From an uncultured Eubacteriales bacterium (GTDB lineage Bacteria > Bacillota > Clostridia > Christensenellales > Aristaeellaceae): DNA of 36,726 nucleotides. Every line of letters begins with the position of its first letter. Position 1 is the first letter of the stretch. The position numbers and the translations under genes are program-made. The stretch spans positions 1 through 36,726 of the forward strand of contig CACYZW010000021.1 of NCBI GenBank assembly GCA_902778995.1. Direction: 5' to 3'. This document shows positions 30,687 to 36,726 of this stretch, in pieces. The notes below the pieces were generated by a model. The model did not search any database and was not told the DNA's origin. It worked only from the letters and a program-made list of their open reading frames with translations.

Positions 30687-31649
30687 ATGTCAGTGAAGAT
30701 AGGATCGGCGCGCATCGATGAGAACGGCAAGGCCAGAGGCGGCAAGGCCGGGGACCAGACCGGCAGGGAGGTCGGCACCCAGAGCTGGTACAAGCATCCG
30801 AAGGGCTGGCGGGTGTTCCGGGCGAAGGATCCCTCCGTTGCGGCGAAGATCGCCCAGGACATGCAATGGGCCTGCGACAACAGCCACATCGGCTACGACC
30901 AGGGGCAGCGCCTGACGCTGTACGACGTCAGCAAGCCACTGGGCTTCAACTGCCGGCGGGTGGAGAAGAACTGCGAGACGGACTGTTCGGCGCTCGTCCG
31001 CGTGTGCTGCGCATACGCGGGCATTTCTTTGCCCAACTTCCGCACGCCCACCGAGCCTGCGGCCCTGCTGGACAGCGGCGCGTTCGTGGAGCTGAAGGGG
31101 AGCAAGTACACCGATTCCGACAAGTACCTGAAGCGGGGTGACATCCTGGTCACCCGGACGCAGGGCCACACCGTGGTGGTGCTGAGCAACGGGAGCAAGG
31201 CTGGGGACGACGACGATCCCGTCAAGGATGGATTGAGTCGGGGCGACAGCGGTCCCGAGGTCAGGGCCATGCAGGAACTGCTGCTCAAGTGGAAGCCCGA
31301 CTGCCTGCCCGAGTACGGGGCGGACGGCGACTTCGGCAGGGAGACCGAGGACGCTGTGAAGGATTTCCAGAAGGCCAAGGGCCTGCCCGTGACCGGCGTC
31401 TACGACGCGGCGACGGAGAAGGCGCTGATGGAAACGGTCTGCGGCTGGGTGGAGATCACCGGCGGCGCCGTGAATGTCCGGTCTGCGCCCGGCACGGATT
31501 CCCGCGACATCGGCACCGTACACAGGGGAGACAAGCTGCCCTATCAGGGCGTCACCCGTCAGGCCGGAGGCCGTGACTGGTATCTGGTGATCTTCGAGAC
31601 GCAGAACGGCTGGGTGTCCTCCAAGTACGCGAAGCTGGTGGAAGCATGA
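30687..31649 (+). CDS. Endolysin: NlpC/P60-like peptidase with PG-binding and SH3 domains
   Basis: The 320-residue lysin has three parts. The N-terminal catalytic domain carries Cys100 in ETDCSALVRVCCAYAG and His161 in RTQGHTVVVLSNG, the Cys-His pair of NlpC/P60-type peptidoglycan hydrolases. PG_binding_1 at about 185-250 has GDSGPEVRAMQELLLKW, GADGDFGRETEDAVKDFQKA and VTGVYDAATEKAL. A bacterial SH3 at about 255-320 has GAVNVRSAPGTDSRDIGTVH and WVSSKYAKLVEA. There is no signal peptide, so release needs the holin. The start ATG 30687 has GGGGAG eight bases upstream. It overlaps the next gene by four bases. Confidence 0.93.
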   Translation: MSVKIGSARIDENGKARGGKAGDQTGREVGTQSWYKHPKGWRVFRAKDPSVAAKIAQDMQWACDNSHIGYDQGQRLTLYDVSKPLGFNCRRVEKNCETDCSALVRVCCAYAGISLPNFRTPTEPAALLDSGAFVELKGSKYTDSDKYLKRGDILVTRTQGHTVVVLSNGSKAGDDDDPVKDGLSRGDSGPEVRAMQELLLKWKPDCLPEYGADGDFGRETEDAVKDFQKAKGLPVTGVYDAATEKALMETVCGWVEITGGAVNVRSAPGTDSRDIGTVHRGDKLPYQGVTRQAGGRDWYLVIFETQNGWVSSKYAKLVEA

Positions 31650-31804
31650 AAGCCGTGTGTGAATGTATCGCCGTACTGCTGCTGACCGTCATTTTGCTGG
31701 CGGCTGTGTACACCGTCATGCACTGGGCCGGGCTAAACGGGTATGACCCTTACCGGATCGACTACGACCGCCCCGGCGTGGACATCACCAGCGAGGGGCC
31801 ATAG
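31646..31804 (+). CDS. Small membrane protein in the lysis cassette
   Basis: A 52-residue protein starts at the ATGA overlap with the endolysin stop. The N-terminal helix VCECIAVLLLTVILLAAVYT is membrane-spanning, and an acidic outer tail (DPYRIDYDRPGVDITSEG) follows. Its position and tight coupling suggest a lysis accessory such as a spanin-like or holin-modulating protein; function unproven. Confidence 0.65.
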   Translation: MKAVCECIAVLLLTVILLAAVYTVMHWAGLNGYDPYRIDYDRPGVDITSEGP

Positions 31805-31813
31805 GAGGGCGAC

Positions 31814-31969
31814 ATGGACGTGACGAGGGCGATTCAGGCCGCAGTTGCGCGGGCTGATCTGCTGGCCTGCCAGCTGCTGGCGCTGCCATGGCGGCGGATG
31901 GTTCTGTCGGTAATCCTGGCAGCGTTGGTGATTCATATGGTAAAGGCGGTGGGGAATGATGAACGATGA
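31814..31969 (+). CDS. Second small membrane protein in the lysis cassette
   Basis: A 51-residue protein starts ten bases after the previous one, with AGGAGG upstream. It has a hydrophobic stretch (RMVLSVILAALVIHMVKAV) near the C-terminus. It overlaps the XhlA-like gene. Function unknown. Confidence 0.6.
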   Translation: MDVTRAIQAAVARADLLACQLLALPWRRMVLSVILAALVIHMVKAVGNDER

Positions 31970-32291
31970 ACAGTATGCCGAGGTCATGGGTGCGCTGCGG
32001 GCCAATGACAAGGAGCATGAGAGCTACAACCGCAGGCTGCACGAACACGACGAGGCCATCAAGGATCTGCAGCAGACACAGGTTCAGCTTGCCAACCTGA
32101 CCAACGCCGTGAACAACCTCGCCACGGGCATGACCGACCTCAAGACCGTGGTGCAGGGCGTTGACAGGCGGGTGGCCGAGATGGAGAAGGAGCCCGCCGA
32201 CAAGTGGAAGAAAGCCTCATGGAAGGTGGTTGAGCTGCTGCTCGCCGCCACCGTGGGCTTTTTGATTTCGTATCTGAGCAAAGGAGCGTGA
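31956..32291 (+). CDS. XhlA-like hemolysin/lysis protein
   Basis: The 111-residue protein has a long coiled coil (LHEHDEAIKDLQQTQVQLAN, NNLATGMTDLKTVVQGVDRR) and a C-terminal membrane helix, LLLAATVGFLISYLSKG. This is the layout of XhlA-type proteins that work with holins such as PBSX XhlB. It overlaps its neighbours on both sides. ATG 31956 or 31959 could be used; GGGG lies upstream. Confidence 0.78.
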   Translation: MMNDEQYAEVMGALRANDKEHESYNRRLHEHDEAIKDLQQTQVQLANLTNAVNNLATGMTDLKTVVQGVDRRVAEMEKEPADKWKKASWKVVELLLAATVGFLISYLSKGA

Positions 32292-32296
32292 TTTCA

Positions 32297-32494
32297 ATGA
32301 GGGATTGGGGCAAGTGGTTCAAGGCTGCCGGCGTGAGGGCCATCAAGACCGTGGCGCAGACCGCCGTGGCGACCATCGGCACCAGCGCCGTGATGGGCGA
32401 CGTGAACTGGGTGATGGTCGGCAGCGCCTCGCTGCTGGCCGGCATCCTCAGCCTGCTGACAAGCGTGGCGGGGTTGCCGGAAGTGGATGACTAA
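32297..32494 (+). CDS. Holin (r1t-type)
   Basis: The 65-residue protein MRDWGKWFKAAGVRAIKTVA, then QTAVATIGTSAVMGDVNWVM and ASLLAGILSLLTSVAGLPEV, matches the r1t-type phage holin pattern: an amphipathic start, two hydrophobic helices and the conserved SLAGLPE-type end. It would form membrane holes that release the endolysin. ATG 32297 has AAGGAG eleven bases upstream; GTG 32288 is too close to it. It is the last phage gene. Confidence 0.88.
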   Translation: MRDWGKWFKAAGVRAIKTVAQTAVATIGTSAVMGDVNWVMVGSASLLAGILSLLTSVAGLPEVDD

Positions 32495-32507
32495 GGAAAT
32501 ACGGAGA

Positions 32508-32562
32508 GAAACCCTGTCGGTGCGGCCTTTCGACCGCGCTGGCCGGGGCTTATTCGTTTTTT
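32508..32562 (+). terminator. Possible terminator at the end of the phage module
   Basis: A partly paired GC region (CCCTGTCGG with CTGGCCGGGG, inner GCGG/CCGC) is followed by TTATTCGTTTTTTT. It is plausible as an intrinsic terminator, though the stem has G-U pairs and mismatches. The 32495-32946 gap otherwise holds the promoter below and a leader of about 220 bases without a recognised riboswitch. Confidence 0.45.
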
Positions 32563-32689
32563 TGGGGGAACGGGAGGACGATGTGGCCGTGAGGGGGAGA
32601 CGTTTGGATTGGCTTCCTTCCTGTTTGCGCTGTCAAATGCAGAATAGTTAATTAAGTGTAAAAAAATGAACAAAAATGGGACTTTGCAC

Positions 32690-32719
32690 TTGACAGCGCT
32701 ATATATAGTTTGGTAAAAT
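32690..32719 (+). promoter_or_regulatory. Predicted promoter of the Big_2 surface protein
   Basis: TTGACA, an 18-base spacer and TAAAAT in AT-rich DNA give 11/12 consensus. The predicted leader to ATG 32947 is about 220 bases. Confidence 0.7.
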
Positions 32720-32946
32720 TTTCATGAAGTGTCGTATGCTCATCGACTGATGTAATCGTTGAGGGTGTGCGTTACTTTTATCTGACGGGTGCTGTGCTTT
32801 TTGTGAGTTACATTTTATAAAATGCTAACGGGAGGGGGGACACAATCCAGCTCACGAGGATGCTTCCGCATGCCGATTTGGTTTGTGGATGAACGCCCAC
32901 AGAAGCATGCCTGCCCCAACAACACGACAATATGAGGAGGATTAAC

Positions 32947-35900
32947 ATGAAACGCAGTTTGGTTTTGCTGCTCGTTGTGGCCCTGCTGGCCATGATGATC
33001 CCCAGCATGGCGTTTGCGGATGCGCAAGGGACGCTGACTATCAAGGGTACGACGCCTATAACGCAGAAGTTGAAGAATACCGACCTGGATCAAGCCATTC
33101 AGAACGACGTCAAGGTCGAGGTGACGAGCCCCGACGATAACTACCATTATTGGCGCTTATATTATGATTCAAGAGACGAGGATGTCGTTAGAATTTACGA
33201 TAATGATGATACTTTTCCTACGTATGATGATACACCGGTGGAAAGAAGTCTTCCCGCGCTGTATGCCTACGGCGTCGGCACTGCTACGATCACTGTAGAT
33301 CTGCAAGAACAAGACGATGATTGGAACTGGCAGACGGTGACTTCAACTTCCTTCGACGTGAAGCTGGAGGAGATTCCGCTGAAGTCGATCAAGTTCGATT
33401 CGGAAGGCACCGTGATCACCGAAGGAGCGGATCCTATCAACGTGGCTGATAATCTCCGCTATGATCCGGCGGACGCCACCTACCAGGGCGAGGGCCTGCT
33501 GTGGTCGGTGGACAATGGCGAAGTGGCCAGCGTGAGTAACGCGGGTGTGCTGACGCCCAAAAAGCCCGGCACCGTGAAGGTGACGGCTACCATCAAGGGC
33601 CTTGATCCGGCCAGCTTTGTCGTGACCGTCAAGGAGAAGGAGCCGGAAAAGAAGGTTCCGTATACGAGCATCAAGTTCTCCACCAAGCAGTTTGAGCTTA
33701 AACCCACTGACTATGTTTATGATTCGCTGTTGGACCTGAATGACTACCTTACCTACGAGAAGCCGGAGGGCTGTAACGATGATTTTGTCTGGAGCTGCTC
33801 CGATCCTCAGATTGCCAGAGTAGACGACGGTTACGTCTACAGCAAGGGTTCCCGTATGGAAGGCACTGTGGAGATCACCTGCGCTTCCAAGCTGGATCCC
33901 GCCAAGGTCAATGACAGTGTCAAGATCGTGTTCAAGAAGGCCGAGCCCATCGAGGAACTCAAGTTCACGAAGGAAGCCCTTTCCGTAAAGCTGAACGACA
34001 CCGGTTTGGATCTCGGGGCTTACCTGGAGGTTGTCAAGCCTGAGAAATGGAACGACAAAAAACTCTGGACGTCCTCCAATCCTGAGATCATCGACGTCGA
34101 CGATAATGGCGTGATCACTCTTAGCCACACCGCCCATCCCGGCGATGTGACGATCACGGCCCGTTCCCAGCGGAACCCCAAGGCCACCGCGTCCATCAAG
34201 CTGACGCTGGTGAAGGAAAAGCTGACGTCAATCAGCTTCACCAAGGATGTGCCCACTTCGATGAAGTACAGCACCACGCTCGATCCCTGGAAGTATATCG
34301 ACACCGATCCCTATTACTATGCCGATTACTACAGCGATGAGATTGGCTGGGAATCCTCCGATCCTCAGGTGGCTTATTTCGATGGCTCGGAGATCAGTTC
34401 CGATAACGTCGGCAAGGCCACCCTTACCGCCTACAGCCTGGACGACCCGAGCGTGAAGGGCGAGTTTACCCTCGAAGTGCTGCCCAACCCCGTCACCGAC
34501 GTTAAGTTCGGCAAGGAGCAGTACACCCTGAAGGTGGACGATGAGCTTGAGCTGTATGCGTCCAAGAATCTGAAGCTGCTGCCGCGGGATCACAGCAATG
34601 ACTGCAAGCTTTACTTCCAGTCGTCTGATCCCGAGGTCGTTAGCATCATAGGCAACTACGCAGAAGCCAATAAGGCCGGCACTGCCACGATCACCCTGAC
34701 GATCCGCAACGCCGACGACAGCGTGGTCGAGAAGTCCTTCACAGTGACCGTCACGGACACTGCGCTGACCGGCATCGCCTTCAAGAAGGAAGCCTATACG
34801 GTCAACATGTCCAAAACCATCGAGGTTCCAAAGCCTCTCTACCTGAAGCTCACCCCCGTTGATGCCGATATCGACTGGAACGATATGGCGGTCGCATCCT
34901 CCGATCCGGAGATCGTCATGGTTAGCGGCCTCAACCGCAATTACGTAGAAGTCACACCCCAGGCGCCCGGCAAGGCCACCATTACCGTTTCCTCCCGCTC
35001 CAATCCCGCGATCACGGCTACGACCACGGTGACCGTGGCGCCCATTGCGCTCAAGGCCGTCAAGTTCGAGGGCAAGATCGAAAAGAAGAAGAGGAAGATC
35101 ACTGCTCTGCTGTACGAGGGCGGCGATCTGGAGCAGAATGAGATCGAAGTCAAGGCGAAGGTCAGCCCCGCGGACGCCTATTTCGAGGACAAGTGGGAGA
35201 CCTCCGACGCCTCCGTGGCTTACGTCTCGGGCAACACGTTCAACGGCCCCGACAGCCCCAGCGTGATCGGCGGCATCATCTCCAAGTCTATCGTACTGGC
35301 CGGCCCCGGCACCTGCACGATCAAGCTGACCGTGACGGACGGCACGACCACCAAGACCAGGAGCTTCAAGCTGACGGTCAAGGCCGCCAAGGTCTCCAAG
35401 CTCGCGCTGAGCCAGACTAAAGCTACCGCTTACCTGGTCAAGGGCGGCGACAACACGCTGCAGCTGGAAGCCTACGACGCCAAGACCAACTATGCTGTAC
35501 CGGTGACCTGGGCCTCCAGCAACAAGAAGATCGCCACCGTCGATCGGTTCGGCCTGGTGACCTTCAAGAAGGCCGGCAAGGTGAAGATCAGCGCCACCAC
35601 CAAGGACGGCAACAAGACCAAGAAGTACTGCACGCTGACCGTCAAGCAGCTGAAGGTGACAAAGATCACCCCCGTCAATAAGACCATCACCTTGAGGGTT
35701 GGCCAGGAGAAGCCCGTGAAGGTTACCATCACGCCCGCCAAGGCGTACAACCCGGTGCTGGCCTACAAGAGCAGCAAGCCCAAGGTCGTCACCGTCGATA
35801 GTGAAGGCAACCTGATCCCGCTCATGCCCGGCAAGTCTGTCATCACCATCACCGCCAAGGACGGCAGCAAGAAGACCGCGAAGGTCACCGTTGTCGTCAA

Positions 35901-36042
35901 GGCCGCTGTGATCAACAACGATGTCAAGGTCGACGCTATCGAAGACGGAATGGATCTGTCCTTCGAAGGCGACGTGCTGAACGGCATCGGCGACATCTCC
36001 AATCTGGAGATCGACGGCGGGATCGGTCTGACGATCGAATAA
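32947..36042 (+). CDS. Secreted multi-domain Big_2 (bacterial Ig-like) surface protein
   Basis: The 1031-residue protein has a signal peptide (MKRSLVLLLVVALLAMMIPS, predicted cleavage after AFA). About nine clear Ig-like Big_2 domains of 85-110 residues follow, after a diverged N-terminal one. Each domain has xWSSSDPxxxxV and GxxxITxTxxD-type strands, for example WESSDPQVAYF, YFQSSDPEVVSI, WASSNKKIATVDRFG and YKSSKPKVVTVDSEG. The C-terminus is acidic (DGMDLSFEGDVLNGIGDISN) with no LPXTG, S-layer or membrane anchor, so attachment is unclear. GGAGG lies seven bases before ATG 32947. Big_2 domains serve as stalks or adhesins. A strong terminator follows. It is probably host, not phage. Confidence 0.88.
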   Translation: MKRSLVLLLVVALLAMMIPSMAFADAQGTLTIKGTTPITQKLKNTDLDQAIQNDVKVEVTSPDDNYHYWRLYYDSRDEDVVRIYDNDDTFPTYDDTPVERSLPALYAYGVGTATITVDLQEQDDDWNWQTVTSTSFDVKLEEIPLKSIKFDSEGTVITEGADPINVADNLRYDPADATYQGEGLLWSVDNGEVASVSNAGVLTPKKPGTVKVTATIKGLDPASFVVTVKEKEPEKKVPYTSIKFSTKQFELKPTDYVYDSLLDLNDYLTYEKPEGCNDDFVWSCSDPQIARVDDGYVYSKGSRMEGTVEITCASKLDPAKVNDSVKIVFKKAEPIEELKFTKEALSVKLNDTGLDLGAYLEVVKPEKWNDKKLWTSSNPEIIDVDDNGVITLSHTAHPGDVTITARSQRNPKATASIKLTLVKEKLTSISFTKDVPTSMKYSTTLDPWKYIDTDPYYYADYYSDEIGWESSDPQVAYFDGSEISSDNVGKATLTAYSLDDPSVKGEFTLEVLPNPVTDVKFGKEQYTLKVDDELELYASKNLKLLPRDHSNDCKLYFQSSDPEVVSIIGNYAEANKAGTATITLTIRNADDSVVEKSFTVTVTDTALTGIAFKKEAYTVNMSKTIEVPKPLYLKLTPVDADIDWNDMAVASSDPEIVMVSGLNRNYVEVTPQAPGKATITVSSRSNPAITATTTVTVAPIALKAVKFEGKIEKKKRKITALLYEGGDLEQNEIEVKAKVSPADAYFEDKWETSDASVAYVSGNTFNGPDSPSVIGGIISKSIVLAGPGTCTIKLTVTDGTTTKTRSFKLTVKAAKVSKLALSQTKATAYLVKGGDNTLQLEAYDAKTNYAVPVTWASSNKKIATVDRFGLVTFKKAGKVKISATTKDGNKTKKYCTLTVKQLKVTKITPVNKTITLRVGQEKPVKVTITPAKAYNPVLAYKSSKPKVVTVDSEGNLIPLMPGKSVITITAKDGSKKTAKVTVVVKAAVINNDVKVDAIEDGMDLSFEGDVLNGIGDISNLEIDGGIGLTIE

Positions 36043-36106
36043 AAAACCCAATCGCGAAGGGTTCATAGACGCGCCTGTGCGCTGAAATGAATTGAACGAC
36101 ATGGTT

Positions 36107-36143
36107 CCCCCTTTCCCGGCGAATGCCGGGAAAGGGGGTTTTT
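36107..36143 (+). terminator. Strong intrinsic terminator after the Big_2 gene
   Basis: A perfect 14-bp stem (CCCCCTTTCCCGGC and its complement) with a GAAT loop is followed by TTTTT. Confidence 0.92.
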
Positions 36144-36166
36144 GAGTCTCATCACGGAAAGTTGAG

Positions 36167-36235
36167 GGATGCCAACGCCTTCCGTCAGCCCTGCGGGCTG
36201 CCATATCTCTCCCAGAGGGAGACAGATTGTGCGCC
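36167..36235. repeat. Family C-like palindromic repeat before recA
   Basis: GCCTTCCGTCAGCC, the hairpin AGCCCTGCGGGCT and CTCTCCCAGAGGGAGA follow the same head-hairpin-tail plan as the other family C copies. Confidence 0.65.
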
Positions 36236-36246
36236 TCCATAAAAAA

Positions 36247-36260
36247 TAAACATATGTTCG
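36247..36260. promoter_or_regulatory. LexA-binding SOS box of recA
   Basis: AAAC-ATAT-GTTC flanked by T and G matches the Firmicutes LexA box (GAAC-N4-GTTC) with one mismatch. It abuts the -35 of the recA promoter, so LexA would block transcription until DNA damage. Confidence 0.75.
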
Positions 36261-36261
36261 A

Positions 36262-36290
36262 TTCCATTCCCGCCTGCGGTATGCTATAAT
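36262..36290 (+). promoter_or_regulatory. Predicted recA promoter
   Basis: TATAAT at 36285-36290 is preceded by TGC (extended -10). A weak -35 (TTCCAT) lies 17 bases upstream, next to the LexA box. Confidence 0.7.
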
Positions 36291-36366
36291 GGTGCCATCG
36301 AAAATACAGGCGGCGCGTACTGAAGCGCGAACGCAGGAAACAATAAATACTATGGAGGAAAGTGCG

Positions 36367-36726
36367 ATGGCAGCGGAGAAGAAGGCCGAAAAGAAGCCTG
36401 CGGCCAGGCAGTTTGGCGAAGACAGGAAGAAGGCGCTGGAGGTGGCGCTGGGCAAGATCGAGAAGGACTTTGGCAAGGGCTCGGTGATGAAGCTGGGCAG
36501 CGCCAGCGCGACGCAGGTGGAGGTCATTCCCACCGGCAGCCTGCAGCTGGACTTCGCGCTGGGCGTGGGCGGACTGCCCAAGGGTCGCATCGTGGAGATC
36601 TACGGGCCGGAGAGCTCGGGCAAGACCACGGTGGCGCTGCACTGCGTGGCCCAGGCCCAGAAGGCCGGGGGCACGGCGGCGTTTATCGACGCGGAGCACG
36701 CCCTTGATCCGGTGTACGCCTCCAAG
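36367..36726 (+). CDS. recA: Recombinase RecA, N-terminal part
   Basis: The first 120 codons of recA run off the right edge. After a Lys/Ala-rich start comes [20 protein letters not shown], then [25 protein letters not shown], the Walker A loop GPESSGKTT and [10 protein letters not shown]. These are diagnostic of RecA, the ATP-dependent strand-exchange protein and LexA coprotease. The start ATG 36367 has GGAGG eight bases upstream. It has its own LexA box and promoter. As a core gene it marks the right flank as host chromosome. Confidence 0.98.
   Translation, partial: MAAEKKAEKKPAARQFGEDRKKALEVALGKIEKDFGKGSVMKLGSASATQVEVIPTGSLQLDFALGVGGLPKGRIVEIYGPESSGKTTVALHCVAQAQKAGGTAAFIDAEHALDPVYASK

Larger units (their letters stand above)
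11057..32494 (+). mobile_element. Structural-only prophage or domesticated phage-like (possibly GTA-like) locus
   Basis: This is a contiguous siphovirus-type module of switch, activator, terminase, head, tail and lysis genes, all on the plus strand; the repressor lies just left on the minus strand. Host genes flank both sides (AAA-type ATPase and LCP at left, Big_2 protein and recA at right). No integrase, excisionase, replication, recombination or prohead protease gene is present, and no convincing att duplication was seen by eye. Short host-type repeats lie between many structural genes. Confidence 0.8.

Noticed and set aside
11015-32700. attL/attR duplication around the phage block
   Set aside because: By eye no shared direct repeat of useful length was found between the left (11012-11056) and right (32495-32700) edges, and no tRNA gene is present.
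32720-32946. Riboswitch in the Big_2 leader
   Set aside because: The leader has a few GCATGC-type pairings, but I could not match it to a known riboswitch consensus.
34228-36699. 823-residue minus-strand ORF opposite the Big_2 and recA genes
   Set aside because: It crosses two well-supported genes and a terminator, and its composition (Gly/Leu/Asp/His) is typical of an antisense shadow.

Overview
The window reads as chromosome from a high-GC member of the Bacillota, most likely class Clostridia. Reasons: a DnaK/DnaJ pair, VanW and LytR-CpsA-Psr (LCP) envelope proteins, strong GGAGG ribosome binding sites, TTGACA/TATAAT promoters, a Firmicutes-type LexA box (GAAC-N4-GTTC type, one mismatch) before recA, and a siphovirus-like prophage of the kind common in gut Clostridia. 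Genus cannot be set from this sequence.

Layout. Bases 1-7482 are host genes: the dnaK 3' end, dnaJ, a NifX-like protein (minus), a VanW-type membrane protein, a divergent PRPP synthetase (prs) and an LCP protein (minus). Bases 7483-9879 (minus) encode a large unassigned AAA-type ATPase with a Pro/Ala linker and a coiled coil. Bases 10185-32494 are a compact phage-derived block: an XRE repressor (minus), a divergent promoter pair with two matched operator-like palindromes, an ArpU/sigma-like activator, terminase small and large subunits, portal, scaffold, major capsid, head-tail connectors, tail tube, tail chaperones, tape measure, distal tail, a modular tail fibre, a carbohydrate-binding tail protein, endolysin, small membrane proteins, an XhlA-like protein and an r1t-type holin. 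Bases 32947-36042 encode a secreted protein of about nine to ten Big_2 Ig-like domains. The window ends in the 5' part of recA, which has its own LexA box and promoter.

How it works together. The phage block has packaging, head, tail and lysis genes in canonical order. Between the flanking host genes there is no integrase, excisionase, replication gene or prohead protease, and the activator leads almost directly into terminase. This suggests a domesticated, possibly gene-transfer-agent-like particle locus, or a defective prophage. The repressor and a 24-bp palindrome pair (11-2-11 architecture) at the divergent promoters would form its on/off switch. An AT-richer cargo segment (20848-22902), with its own promoter, ribbon-helix-helix regulator and terminator, is lodged between the tail chaperone and tape-measure genes.

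The most unusual feature is the density of short dispersed repeats, in both host DNA and the phage block. There are four copies of a hairpin element whose stem sequence differs but stays self-complementary (family A). There are three roughly 168-bp elements with terminal inverted repeats plus one collapsed copy (family B). A palindromic CATCCG...CCTTCCCC family (C) occurs, and one cluster is apparently translated inside the portal gene. Seven-base GGAA-type tandem arrays (family H) are common, and a 114-bp MITE with a TA target duplication has inserted into one of them. Their presence between most structural genes argues that the phage block has been resident for a long time.
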